From contig NC_091145.1 in NCBI RefSeq assembly GCF_041381155.1, positions 36,657,882 through 36,721,881 on the forward strand: 64,000 nucleotides of DNA. Direction: 5' to 3'. Positions 10,960-20,975 of this stretch are shown here, in pieces. Within the stretch, counting starts at the first letter, position 1, and every line of letters starts with the position of its first letter. The translations under genes were made by a program, and so were the position numbers. The DNA is from Argopecten irradians. Taxonomy: Eukaryota; Mollusca; Bivalvia; Pectinida; Pectinidae. Under the pieces are notes generated by a model. That model was not told where the DNA came from. It did not search any database and was given only the letters and a program-made list of their open reading frames with translations.

Positions 10960-12185
10960 TTAAAATGTATATAACTAACATTACTCTATTTTGGCAAATA
11001 TAGCTAAAACTACCATTACTATATTCTTGGCAAACAACACAAACTAATGTTACTGTATTCTGGCAAATATAACAAAAACTAAAATTACTGTATTTAAGCA
11101 AATATAACAAAAACTAACATTACTGTATTCTGGCAAAACTATAACAAAAACTAACATTACTGTATTCTTGGCAAACATCACAAACTTACGTTACTATATT
11201 CTGGCAAATATAACAAAAACTAACATTACTGTATTCTTGGTAAACATCACAAACGTACGTTACTATATTCTGGCAAAAATGTAACAAAAACTAACATTAC
11301 TGTATTCTTGGCAAACATCACAAACTTACGTTACTGTATTCTGGCAAAAATGTAACAAAAACTAATATAACTGTATTTTTAGTAAACATTACAAACGTAC
11401 GTTACTATATTCTGGCAAAAATGTAACAAAAACTAACATTACTGTATTCTTGGCAAACATCACAAACTTACGTTACTGTATTCTGGCAAATATAACAAAA
11501 ACTAACATTACTGTATTCTTGGTAAATATCACAAACGTACGTTACTATATTTGGCAAAATTAAAAAACACATATGTATTCTTGGCACTCAAATTATACGT
11601 ATTCTGGCAAAATGTTACATACGTTTACAATATTCTGTAACAAAAGCTAACATAGTGTATTCTTGGCATACATTACAAACTTAAGTTACAGTATTCTGGC
11701 AAAAATGTAACAAAAACTAACATTACTGTATTCTTGGCAAAACATCACAAACTTACGTTACTATATTCTGGCAAAATATTAAAAAACTAACATTACTGTA
11801 TTCTTGGCAAACATCACAAACTTACGTTACTGTATTCTGGCTAATATAACAAAAAAAACTAAAATTACTCTATTCTTGGCAAACATCACAACTACTAACG
11901 TTACTGTATTTCTTGCAAATATAACAAAAACTAACATTACTGTATTCTTGGCAAACATCACAAACTTACGTTACTATATTTTGGCAAATATAACAAAAAC
12001 TAACATTACTGTATTCTTAGTAAACATCACAAAAACGTACGTTACTATATTCTGGCAAAAATGTAACAGAAACTAACATTATTGTATTCTTTGCAAACAT
12101 TACAAAAAATAACATTACTGCATTCTTTTCAAACATAACAAAATCTAACTTAGCTATATTCTTGGCAAACAAAAAAAAATAACAT
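10960..12185. repeat. ~1.2 kb degenerate AT-rich minisatellite
   Basis: Alternating blocks of CTAACATTACTGTATTCTTGG and CTTACGTTACTATATTCTGG are joined by CAAACATCACAAA or CAAATATAACAAAAA. The basic step is about 55-60 bp, often as ~115-bp dimers. Copies differ by several substitutions and indels, so it is older than the arrays at 36 and 54 kb. The 90-codon ORF starting at 11804 is a repeat translation, not a gene. Confidence 0.85.
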
Positions 12186-12600
12186 TACATATGGTGGGAC
12201 AAAACATATAATTAAAACAATACAAATTTCTCTTCTTTTACAGCCTCTCAGTCATCATTATGCACATGGAAACTTGACAAATGACATTGTTTAGATCACT
12301 GCATACATTTCTTTGTTGACAGAGAATAATATTGCTCAATTGAGCTACAGCCCAATGCATACACGCGGTTAAGGGTTGTATAATACCCGGTAAAGCAAAT
12401 CCTAAGTATGAGTTTATAGGGACCTAGATAGTCTTTGATTAACAAAGGAAAATATAGACATAGACATATATAATAAACGTATATAAACATCAATAGTTTT
12501 CACATTTAAATTTTAATATAACAATATCTGATACTGCCAATGTCATGTATTATAACATAAACGACAGAATAACAAACTAAAAACCTGATCAATACTTTTA
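12186..12600. other. gene-free stretch
   Basis: No gene or clear repeat is seen between the 11-12 kb minisatellite and the reverse A/B-family copy. Confidence 0.4.
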
Positions 12601-12679
12601 TGTAGAATTACTCTAAAGCGTATATTACACCACCACGACTATGGTAGGTTTGTATATGTTTAGACACGTACAGTAGGCA

Positions 12680-12771
12680 GTGAGCCACGGCGGGTTGTGT
12701 TTATCTATTGAGACTAAAGCAATTTAGATGACTCCTCACGGAGGCCGCAGCAGCGCCAGTTCGATACTCAC
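12680..12771 (+). repeat. tRNA-like module A, copy A6 (full length)
   Basis: 92 nt from GTGAGCCACGGCGGG to CCAGTTCGATACTCAC, then TGGATTTTTTTTT. Identical by eye to A7 over nearly its whole length. Its sense strand is plus here because the unit is inverted. Confidence 0.65.
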
Positions 12772-13173
12772 TGGATTTTTTTTTATCATCTTTTTTTATT
12801 ATTATTTTACTTTTTATTTAATAATCAAAAATCAAGAAAAAAATATGATCACTGACATACAACTAAAACAAATCATACTAGGATTATATTAACGTATCTT
12901 TCCTCCTACATGGAAAATCTAATAATTGTAGTGTATTTACCTAATTCATGTTTTTCGTCTTAGTTTTAACAAGATACTTAAAAATGAGTATGCCTATCTT
13001 CGAAAATTCTTCAAAAGAATACATATTTTAAAGTGAATTTGTATCGACATTTACTATTGTAGTTGGTGTGTTTTATCAACTATATCACGAAATTCAAATT
13101 CATATTTAAGATTGAACTCTATTTAATGATATACATATATTGTGAAAAAGTTCAGAACAAAAATCATAAAAGA

Positions 13174-13305
13174 GTGAGTAACGAGTTGGCGTAGTGGTAC
13201 CCCTGCCGTTTGGGCCCCGAGGGACCCTCCCGACAGGAGTAGATCTAATGCTTTAGTCTCAGTAGATATAAGGTCAGTATATTATTACACTACGTTACGG
13301 CTCAC
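13174..13305 (-). repeat. tRNA-like module B, copy B5 (full length)
   Basis: 132 nt. On the minus strand it starts GTGAGCCGTAACGTAGTG and ends CCACTACGCCAACTCGTTACTCAC. The G-to-A change in the 5' strand of the inner stem (TAACGTAGTG) lies next to, not inside, the paired CGTAGTG. Confidence 0.65.
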
Positions 13306-13580
13306 CCCGAATACACACCAGGAGAAACATTTGTATATACATCAGGTGTGTGATTGTGCAACTTCCGGTGAACAAACAAATCAACAATAAAATCTATATC
13401 GAAATATGTACAAAACGAAGTCGTTTGCTCCGTTACAGTGACATATGTAATAAATAACTTTTATGAATGGAAAACGATATTTAAACACAGATTGATATGT
13501 GTAATTACTCGTAGTATAGAGGATATTGCACCACCACGACTATGGTAGGTTTATATATGTTAAGACACTTATAGTATGCA

Positions 13581-13672
13581 GTGAGCCACGGCGGGTTGTG
13601 TTTATCTATTGAGACTAAAGCAATTTAGATGACTCCTCACGGAGGCCGCAGCAGCGCCAGTTCGATACTCAC
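13581..13672 (+). repeat. tRNA-like module A, copy A7 (full length)
   Basis: 92 nt, with all pairings as in A4. TGGATTTTTTATCATTTTTTT follows at the 3' side. Confidence 0.65.
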
Positions 13673-13948
13673 TGGATTTTTTATCATTTTTTTAAACTTG
13701 GATTATACGATATATATAAATGTTTATAAACTAATAAAATCGGATAATTTACGATAAATTGTTTGAAAACCGTTACAAATACATGTATACAAATTTTCAG
13801 AAACTATTTTGATTGTTGACGTGCGAGAAAGTTTTGCATGCGTTCTGGTGCGCAGAAGACAAATTTCCTTCGACTTACGTCTTTCTCTATAGCAACTGCC
13901 AAAAACAATTGAGATTGCGGTATAAAGATTGATGGAATCTCAGAAAAC

Positions 13949-14421
13949 TTGATTTTCGGGGAAGTATTTGAATTCTCAAGGCGTTATGTTATGCAAACCT
14001 GGCGCAGGGATCTTTGCTGTGGAGGATCTCCGCCCTCTGAAGCTTCTGCTGTCGATGAGGTCGTTTCTGGTTTTAGTGATGCCGGCGATGAAATGGAGAT
14101 GATTTCTGCTATCGGCAAGGGGATGGGAAAATGCAAGGAGAGCAAAGTACCAACAATACATCTATAGTGAGGAAATCGATTAAAATAAATTTCCTTCAGA
14201 GGATGCAGTGACTGTGTTTGAGTGACTGAAGGAAAATGGCGTATGGTGGAGAAGGTGTCACCGTCTGTTCAAGAACACGAACGGGAAGAAAGCCATTTGG
14301 AAAGAGAAAGTGTGGAGCTGGTAGTGGAGGCTTCCTCTATAAATCTAGCGGAAAGGCAGATGAAGGGTATCCATACCTGGTATGTGAAGCCGCACAAGGT
14401 CTGGGCAGGCTGCGAAGAACC
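13949..14421 (+). other. weak overlapping ORFs, not recognised
   Basis: Three short ORFs (72, 62 and interrupted 91 codons) are less AT-rich than their surroundings and lack tandem repeats. Nevertheless no family is recognised. The longest, starting at 14222, is rich in Glu and Arg at first and enters an inserted inverted-repeat element at 14422. It may be remnants of an old gene or exon; it is kept as 'other' because nothing supports a specific function. Confidence 0.25.
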
Positions 14422-14559
14422 TAGTCCGATAAACCTGCCTATATTATTAGGCGTTTTTATTTATTTATTTATTTTTATTTTTTTGCCTTATATATAGTCT
14501 ATATATATTAGGCATTTTTTAAAGACCTAATAATATAGGCAGGTTTAACGGACTACGAT
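14422..14559. mobile_element. short inverted-repeat element with 9-bp target duplication (copy 1)
   Basis: 138 bp. The left end TAGTCCGATAAACCTGCC and right end GGCAGGTTTAACGGACTACG are complementary over ~30 bp, including AATATTATTAGGC on the inner side. It is flanked by identical CGAAGAACC at 14413-14421 and 14560-14568. A 9-bp duplication is typical of Mutator-like (MULE) elements, so a non-autonomous MULE is the best inference. No coding capacity. Confidence 0.85.
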
Positions 14560-14600
14560 CGAAGAACCTCACAACCAGTCATTTCTTTCTTCAAATTCAT

Positions 14601-14947
14601 TTAAACTGCAAGATGCCGCCTTCCTTTTGTAGTTAGACAAGTCACCTGATCATCAAGGCACTTCTTCACGATGGTCTCACATACTTCTCTGACAAATAAG
14701 CTGCGTGGCGTCCTCCATGTTAGTTGAACGTCCTTGTGAAGTTTTGAAAGGCAAGTGAATTTTCCCAGGTGCAAATACATGGTCTGAAACATACAGCTCT
14801 TTGTGTTCTTCCCTGTCCTTGGAACAATTGCTTGACTTGAATTGGTAGGTTGCTGATAAGTGTTCGGGACATTATTACTAGAATTGTACATCTGTACTTC
14901 TCCACGGGCTGGAAATGACTGACAGATGTGTCGATTTTTGTCCGCAT
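14601..14947 (-). other. unrecognised overlapping ORFs
   Basis: Two overlapping minus-strand ORFs (96 and 75 codons) lie in non-repetitive DNA. They match no domain that I recognise. It is uncertain whether either is translated. Confidence 0.2.
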
Positions 14948-15077
14948 CAGTAGGCCTTCTTACACAGTGGTTTGGGTTGATGCGAAGAGTTTTTCGTGCA
15001 TTTGCAAATCAAATGCAGTTACTGACGATATAAACGCTTTGCCCAGTATGCATTCGATAACTTTCGTGATTATCTTC

Positions 15078-15458
15078 ACTAGCCAAAATAGTGTATTTCA
15101 ACAGCCAAGATAGTGTACTTCACTAGCCAAAATAGTGTATTTCAACAGCCAAGATAGTGTACTTCAACAGCCAAGATAGTGTACTTCAACAGCCAAGATA
15201 GTGCACTTCAACAGCCAAGATAGTGTACTTCAACAGCCAAGATAGTGTACTTCAACAGCCAAGATAGTGCACTTCAACAGCCAAGATAGTGCACTTCAAC
15301 AGCCAAGATAGTGTACTTCAACAGCCAAGATAGTGTACTTCAACAGCCAAGATAGTGCACTTCAACAGCCAATATAGTGTACTTCAACAGCCAAGATAGT
15401 GTACTTCAACAGCCAAGATAGTGCACTTCAACAGCCAAGATAGTGTACTTCAACAATG
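15078..15458. repeat. 22-bp minisatellite
   Basis: About 17 tandem copies of a 22-bp unit containing CAGCCAAGATAGTG and ACTTCAA. The first copies are variant (CACTAGCCAAAATAGTG) and the later ones nearly uniform (GTGTAC versus GTGCAC). There are no spacers, so this is not a CRISPR-like array. Confidence 0.9.
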
Positions 15459-15461
15459 TCA

Positions 15462-15578
15462 GAATAATAGCACAACATAGCACAACGAGACACTTTTGAA
15501 ACATTACGTCGTGTGAAGAGTCAGCAAAATAACGTTTGATAAGAAAACGGCTGACCAGTCGGCTCTCGTGTTATTGGA
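15462..15578 (+). repeat. dispersed repeat upstream of TMEM167B (copy 1 of 3)
   Basis: It contains GACACTTTTGAAAC, GTCAGCAAAATAACG, GGCTGACCAGTC and CTCTCGTGTTATTGGAG. The same markers occur reversed at 16785-16895 and forward but more diverged at 17463-17545. Confidence 0.65.
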
Positions 15579-15706
15579 GTTGTATAGCCAAGGGTATTGT
15601 GTTTGAAATACTCTCCCTAAAACCACTATCTATGTCTCTACTAAAACCAATTTCGGGTATCGTACTAAATATGAATACTCTTGGCTAGCGAAGTTGCAGT
15701 AACATC
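15579..15706. mobile_element. inverted-repeat element ending in GGCTAGCGAAGTTGC
   Basis: Left TAGCCAAGGGTATT and right AATACTCTTGGCTA are complementary ends about 120 bp apart. The right end CTTGGCTAGCGAAGTTGC recurs at both ends of the element at 60368-60463. This is a non-autonomous short element; its superfamily was not determined. Confidence 0.55.
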
Positions 15707-16034
15707 TACGTGTGTACATGTACATATGTATTAATTATAATTTATAAATCGTAGATGGCTTATATAAATCCTTGATTCAAACTATGTATGCCTAAACGTA
15801 TATTTTTTTACTTCTTGTTTTTGAACCACCAGGGTTTTTTTCTTAAAAATATATATTTCTAAAATAGAATGTGCACAAAGATGTTATGCATTGAATATTT
15901 TTTTAACGGAATATAATACCATGCATAAAAAGATTACCGTCTCTATCAAAGATAATTGTGTCCGGAATTTCCGATCGGGACCTATTTTAATTTTACAATA
16001 TTGTGTTACTCTTCCGGGTGACACGAACAGCAAA
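15707..16034 (+). promoter_or_regulatory. TMEM167B upstream region / probable 5' UTR
   Basis: About 330 bp directly upstream of the first coding exon of TMEM167B. No TATA box or other defined element can be asserted. Bases 15940-16030 are less AT-rich, as expected for a 5' UTR. Function is inferred from position only. Confidence 0.35.
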
Positions 16035-16044
16035 ATGACGAATG
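16035..16044 (+). CDS. TMEM167B: TMEM167B coding exon 1
   Basis: Ten coding bases, ATGACGAATG, encode Met-Thr-Asn plus the first base of Ala-4. The donor G|GTAAGA is strong. The very short first coding exon is why no long ORF covers the start. Confidence 0.9.
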
Positions 16045-17813
16045 GTAAGAGAACTGATATTTCTACCATTATTGCTTTAATTTGATGGCGTGGCTTTGCA
16101 GTACATAAGCATAAGATTGTCATTAAAATATGGACAGAGACTGACAATGATCTGCCAACAACCAGTTGTGCAAACTGGTGCACAGTGTACATGTCTGTCT
16201 GCTGTTGCCAACTGAAGACAGTTGATACAAACAGACAAATACGTATAACTTACTGTAGTTAATGTACGTAAGCTTACAGGGTCCTTGAAAATCAAGACCT
16301 CTGAAAGCTATGATCATCATATTACCAGAGATTAAGATAATACACTTTCTTTCTCTCTGATATATTACGCTTCAAAAAAGATCAGTCACCGAGTCAGTAG
16401 TTTTAATGTTTGTTTACAGTTGTGCTGTAATGTACAGTACGTCAATTATGAATACAGTATACTTTTAGTCAGAACTTCAAGCCCACTGGTTGAAAATAAC
16501 TTGGTCTATTTTGCTGCTTTCTTTGAGGCCGTAATAAGATGATGTTTTGTGGACAACAGAGAGTGACTTGATACTTAGGTTAATTAACAGCAATATGGTA
16601 ATTACATTGTATAACAAGAGTTCGAAGAATGGTTAAGAAATTAATTATAGGTCACTGAAATTAATTTACCATAAGCCTTTTAAGCTTACTGTAACAATGG
16701 TAGAGGTTTAGCACAATGAGACAGTTTAGAAACAAACGTAAATTTCTCAACATTATTCATTTAATATTATTATTTTGAGTTAGCCTTGCTTCAATAACAC
16801 GAGAGTGGACTGGTCAGCCTTTTTCTTACCAGAAGTTATTTGTTATACATGACTTGTTTCAAAAGTGTCTTGTGCTGTACATCTAACATTGTTGGGGTAC
16901 CTAATACAGTACTAGTCAGAACAGCAGAAACGTATAGATAGGCCTAAAGGTCGTGTACATGTACATATTATTTTCGTATCATGAATGTCATTTATGTGAC
17001 TTACATATGTTTCCTTGCATTATTCCAATTGGTTTTATTTTCAAATATCCTGATTGAAAAGAAAAACCAAAAACTGTAAACTTTTGAATAATTATTTAAA
17101 ATTTACAGAGGCTAATACATTGTAAGCCTTGAAAGGTTGTCATCCATATTGTAACATAATACATTAACAAGTCTTAAGGTTGTATACAATGTATCACAAG
17201 TGTTTGTACATAACAGGATATTGAACTGTACATGTCTTATGTTGATTAATTTCGTTACAGCTTATTCATTTGAGGGGATCATTATCTTCGGACTGCTGGT
17301 GGTGTGTACATGTGCCTACATGAGACGGGTGCCTCGACTTAAGCAATGGTTTCTGTCAGAAAAGAAAGGCCTAATGGGAGTATTTTACAAAGGTATATTA
17401 ATATAGCATGATAGGCTTCATGATATCTGGTTTCCTGCATTGAAAATTAAAAACACATCATTTGAAACATGTTGTGTACGTGGTACAGTCAGCAAAATAG
17501 CATCTGATGGCTGACCAGTGGCCTCTCCTAATGTTATTGGAATAATGTAAAACACACATTATATAATAATGTCTCTTTTGTATATTATCATTTTAATAAA
17601 TACCTATTTTTGAGTGGTTCATTATGACTTGAAATTGTAATACCAAATGCAGTTTGTGAGAAATAACTCCATTTCATGTTGAGAATTTAAATATTATATT
17701 TGTATTATATGAGTATTGTTTATTTTTCAGCATCCGTGATAGGGACTCGCCTTCATATTCCCGTAGCTATAGTATGTACTTTGATGGCTGTGTATGTTCT
17801 CATACTGAGGTGA
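16035..17813 (+). CDS. TMEM167B: TMEM167B / kish-B, small Golgi membrane protein (3 coding exons)
   Basis: Coding exons are 16035-16044, 17261-17392 and 17731-17813, joined in phase to give 74 residues, the length of the vertebrate protein. The product starts MTNAYSFEGI and contains [29 protein letters not shown] and [15 protein letters not shown]. The family is built from two membrane segments (here roughly residues 6-24 and 55-72) linked by a basic loop; kish proteins act in the early secretory pathway at the Golgi. The PRLK..LSEKKG..GVFYKA block separates kish-B from kish-A (TMEM167A). Introns start GTAAGA and GTATAT and end in TTACAG and TTTCAG. Intron 1 (1.2 kb) contains an inverted repeat. 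Nothing is broken. Confidence is high because exon phases, length and residues all agree. Confidence 0.95.
16785..16895 (-). repeat. dispersed repeat in TMEM167B intron 1 (copy 2 of 3, inverted)
   Basis: The reverse complement carries GACACTTTTGAAACA, GGCTGACCAGTCCACTC and TCGTGTTATTGAAG. With copy 1 it forms an inverted pair about 1.3 kb apart that brackets the first coding exon. Confidence 0.65.
17261..17392 (+). CDS. TMEM167B: TMEM167B coding exon 2
   Basis: 132 nt encoding residues 4-48: the end of Ala-4, the first membrane segment ([16 protein letters not shown]), the basic loop RRVPRLKQW and the [12 protein letters not shown] block. Acceptor TTCGTTACAG, donor AAAG|GTATAT. Confidence 0.95.
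17463..17545 (+). repeat. dispersed repeat in TMEM167B intron 2 (copy 3 of 3)
   Basis: It contains GTCAGCAAAATAGC, GGCTGACCAGTGGCCTCTC and AATGTTATTGGAA, in the same orientation as copy 1 but shorter and more diverged. Confidence 0.55.
17731..17813 (+). CDS. TMEM167B: TMEM167B coding exon 3 with stop
   Basis: 83 nt encoding the end of Ala-48, then [26 protein letters not shown] and the TGA stop. It carries the second membrane segment. The acceptor is preceded by TTTATTTTTCAG. Confidence 0.95.
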
Positions 17814-18155
17814 TAGATCAATGGTGATGATAGAAATTATTTATTTATTACTGTATACAGATGGAAAACAGACCACAAAAGTGCTAACAGCAACATGTCC
17901 TGACAACTTGGGTTGGAATACTGAAGACTGTGATCAAGAGAGATAATTAAGATTATCTCTCTAGGCTTGTGAGAAAACTTGAATAAGCTGTGTATTAGAC
18001 GTAAAAAATAATTCAACTAAGATAAATGTGCAAACTGAAAGTAAGGTCCTAACACTAATATAAAAAGCTGGCTGTAGGATGTGAACTTAGTGATTATTTG
18101 AAAAACTGATAAATATCTTCATAGTATTCAAGGTGTTGATAAATGGTTACATGTA
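17814..18155 (+). other. probable 3' UTR / downstream flank of TMEM167B
   Basis: Non-repetitive AT-rich sequence after the stop with no further coding signal. No convincing AATAAA is seen close to the stop, so the transcript end is undetermined. Confidence 0.35.
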
Positions 18156-18289
18156 GTAAACCTGCCTATATCATTAGGCCTTTTTAATTAATTATTTTTT
18201 GCCTAATATCTATATATATAATATATATTAGGCAAAAAAAAAATTTAATTAGAAAAGCCTAATAATATAGGCAGGTTTAGCGGACTTGA
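18156..18289. mobile_element. short inverted-repeat element with 9-bp target duplication (copy 2)
   Basis: 134 bp, homologous to the element at 14422: AAACCTGCCTATATCATTAGGC on the left, GCCTAATAATATAGGCAGG on the right, and an AT-rich middle. It is flanked by TTACATGTA at 18147-18155 and 18290-18298. The different 9-bp duplication shows an independent insertion of the same MULE-like family. Confidence 0.8.
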
Positions 18290-18299
18290 TTACATGTAC

Positions 18300-19505
18300 C
18301 ACTAAGAGACAAGACTCATTGTGTTTTTTAAATATTATGTTATTGACCTAGAGATTTCTGTTTATTATTTTCCTTTATTAAGGGTTTATATTGATATGTC
18401 ATACTTGGATCTTGTATGTTCATTGCTAAATTTTCCTTATTTCACCTTAATCCCATTTGATCTACCAGAGTTGCTTCCCTTGGTTTCACTCCATCAGTAC
18501 TGACAGAGGTTATTGTTCAGTGGTCAGACTGCTCTGGTTACTGTTCAGTGGTCAGACTGCTCTGGTTACTGTTCAGTGGTCAAATAGCTCAGAATGGGGA
18601 GTAACTCTTGGGGTAATACCATATTCCATGCTGTCACAATTCTACACTTTCATTTTCTCATCAGAGTAAATTCATGTGTACTCTGGTAATGATATGCAAT
18701 ACTGTTATTGTTTATGCTTTTTTCATGATGTAAATTTTGATCAAGATGTTACCAGTATTCAGTTGTGTATATAAAATATACCAGTAGAAGTAGGATATTA
18801 CTAAATGGCAAGAAATTTCTGTTTAACTTCAGATTTCATTTACTGGGGTATATTAATTATAAAAGAATTAAGTACAAGAATTCAATTCATTTACATATTT
18901 GGAATCTGGAATTTCCTGTAGGCAGACCAGAATGATGTGTATTATTACACATTATTTATACAGGGTTACTTCCCCTACATGGACATTTGACTGGCATACC
19001 CTGATGGTAATACCAAGTCATATTTATCATTTCAATGGTTGTATATTTTGTGTATTGATTCACATTTTCTGAATTAAGAAACAACATAACTGGTGTTACT
19101 CTCTAGAATGTTAAAGAGGCTACATTCGCTGTATTAGACAGGAAAAGATGTATGTTAATGATGGCAACAAAATAGGTGAGAAGTCATTAAGTCTACATTG
19201 AACCTATACATAAAATGAAAAAAGATTCATTGTTTATTAATATACTGCAGATTAATGGGAAAGCCATATAAGGTGTACTAGAGATAATTAAGGTGCATTT
19301 ACCATTTTATCAATATGGGGTTTACTAATTAAGGGCTACAATATGTCATTAGTGTATAAATGCTATGAAAGTGTGTGAATATGTAATACTATTAAGACTA
19401 TTTGTGTACAAAACCACCTATTCTAAGATCATTTGGAAATCATAATATATGAATGTGAAATAAAAGGATATTTGTAAGAAAACAAATGTGTTTTTTCATA
19501 ATATT
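18300..19505. other. gene-free interval with a small satellite outlier
   Basis: No gene is recognised. At 18505-18595 there are about three copies of a 28-bp unit (GTTCAGTGGTCAGACTGCTC) that match the large array at 20.98 kb, so a few units have dispersed or been left behind 2.4 kb away. The rest is AT-rich single-copy sequence. Confidence 0.5.
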
Positions 19506-20823
19506 TAGCCCATCATCATCAGATGGTACCGGGCTATTCAAATCGCCTTTCGTACATGGTCTGTCGTCAGTCAGTCCTTCCTTCCGTTAACAATTCTTGT
19601 TAACGTTATTTCTCAGAAAGTACCAAAGGGATCAGTCTGAAATTTCACATGCAGGTTCCCCTGGTTCCCCAGTTGTGCATATTTTATTTTCGGATTGATC
19701 GGTGAACAAGATGGCCCCAATCTTGGATTTAGATAGTTGAAGTTTGTTACAGTTATTTCTCAGAAAGTACTGAAGGGATCTGTCTGAAATTTCATGTGCA
19801 GATTCCGCTAGGAGTCTAGCTGTGCATATTGCATTTTCAGATTGATCGGTTGACAAGATGGCTGCCAGACCGTATCTTGGATTTTGATAGTTGAAGTTTT
19901 GTTACCAATATTTCTCAGAAAGTACTGAAGGGATCTGTCTCAAATATCATGTGCAGGTTCCCCTAAGGCCCTAGTTGTACATGTTGCATTTTCAGACCGA
20001 TCGGTGAACAAGATGGCCGACAGGACGCCATCTTGGATTTTGACATTAATGTTTGTCACTGTTATTTCTCAGAAAGTACTGAAGGGATCTGTCTCAAATT
20101 TCATGTGCAGGTTCCCCTAGGGCCTTAGTGGTGCATATTGCATTTTCAGAATGATCGGTGAACAGGATGGCCGACAGGCTGCCATCTTTGATTTTGATAG
20201 TTGAAGTTTGTTAATGCTATTTCTCAGAAAGTACTGAAGCAATCTGTCTCAAATTGTATATGTAGGTTCCCCTTGGGCCTTGTTGTGCACATTGCATTTT
20301 CTGATCGATCGGTGAACAAGATGGCCGACAGGACACCATCTTGGATTTTGACAATTGATGTTTGTTACCAATATTTCTCAGAAAGTACTGAAGGGATCTG
20401 TCTCAAATTTCGTGTGCAGGTTCCCCTAGGTACCTAGTTGTGCATATTGCATTTTCGGACCGATCTGTGAACAAGATGGCCACCAGGCCACCATCTTGCA
20501 TTTGGTAGTTGAAGTGTGTTACCGCTATTTCTCAGAAAGTACTGAAGGGATCTTTCTTAAATTGTATGTGCTTGTTACCCTAGGGGTTATTTGTGCATTT
20601 TCGGACCGATCGGTCAGCAAGATGATCAACAGGTATCCATCTTGGATTTTGATAATTGATGTTTGTTACTGCTATACATCTCAGAAAGTACTGAAAGGAT
20701 CTTTCTCAAATTTCATATATAGTGTGTAGTTAAAGTTTGAAAAGCAGAGAAAAGATCCCTCTTTCTGTTGTCAGACATAGATCATTCTTTGGTGGGTGCC
20801 AAGATCCCTCTGGGATCTCTTGT
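19506..20823. repeat. modular element with ~155-bp internal units, copy 2
   Basis: It opens AGCCCATCATCATCAGATGG..CCGGGCTATTCAAATCG like copy 1 at 7027, then carries about seven ~146-157-bp units (AAGATGGCC-type markers near 19708, 19855, 20009, 20164, 20318, 20473 and 20619). It ends in GGTGGGTGCCAAGATCCC..TGGGATCTCTTGT. Each unit has CTCAGAAAGTACTGAAGGGA and GATCGGTGAACAAGATGGCC. This copy appears to hold both termini. It is probably a non-autonomous DNA element of the pearl/Helitron-like style (inference). The several 60-80-codon ORFs inside are repeat translations. Confidence 0.75.
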
Positions 20824-20975
20824 GTAGTTATTAACAAGCAACAATGAAGTGCCCTATGTGGTATTGATTGTTTGTTTGTGTGATTAATTAATGTCCTATT
20901 AAAAGACAAGGTCATGTAAGGATGTATGATGTATGAAGTGTGAGGTGTGTATTTTGGGAGACTGCAGTATGCTCG

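Larger units (their letters stand above)
12600..13866 (-). repeat. A/B-module repeat, reverse copies (right inverted copy)
   Basis: Read on the minus strand: unique left part (13866-13680, matching 702-905), module A7, spacer, module B5, linker, module A6, spacer start. So this holds 1.5 units in opposite orientation to those at 0.7-9.3 kb. The 13150-13866 part is the inverted partner of 702-1430. Confidence 0.8.

Noticed and set aside
13949-14947. Short ORFs as a real gene
   Set aside because: They are slightly gene-like in composition but have no recognised domain, consistent splice structure or repeat-family match; left as low-confidence 'other'.
15078-15458. Regular 22-bp repeats as a CRISPR-like array
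   Set aside because: Units are contiguous with no unique spacers, and the genome is eukaryotic.
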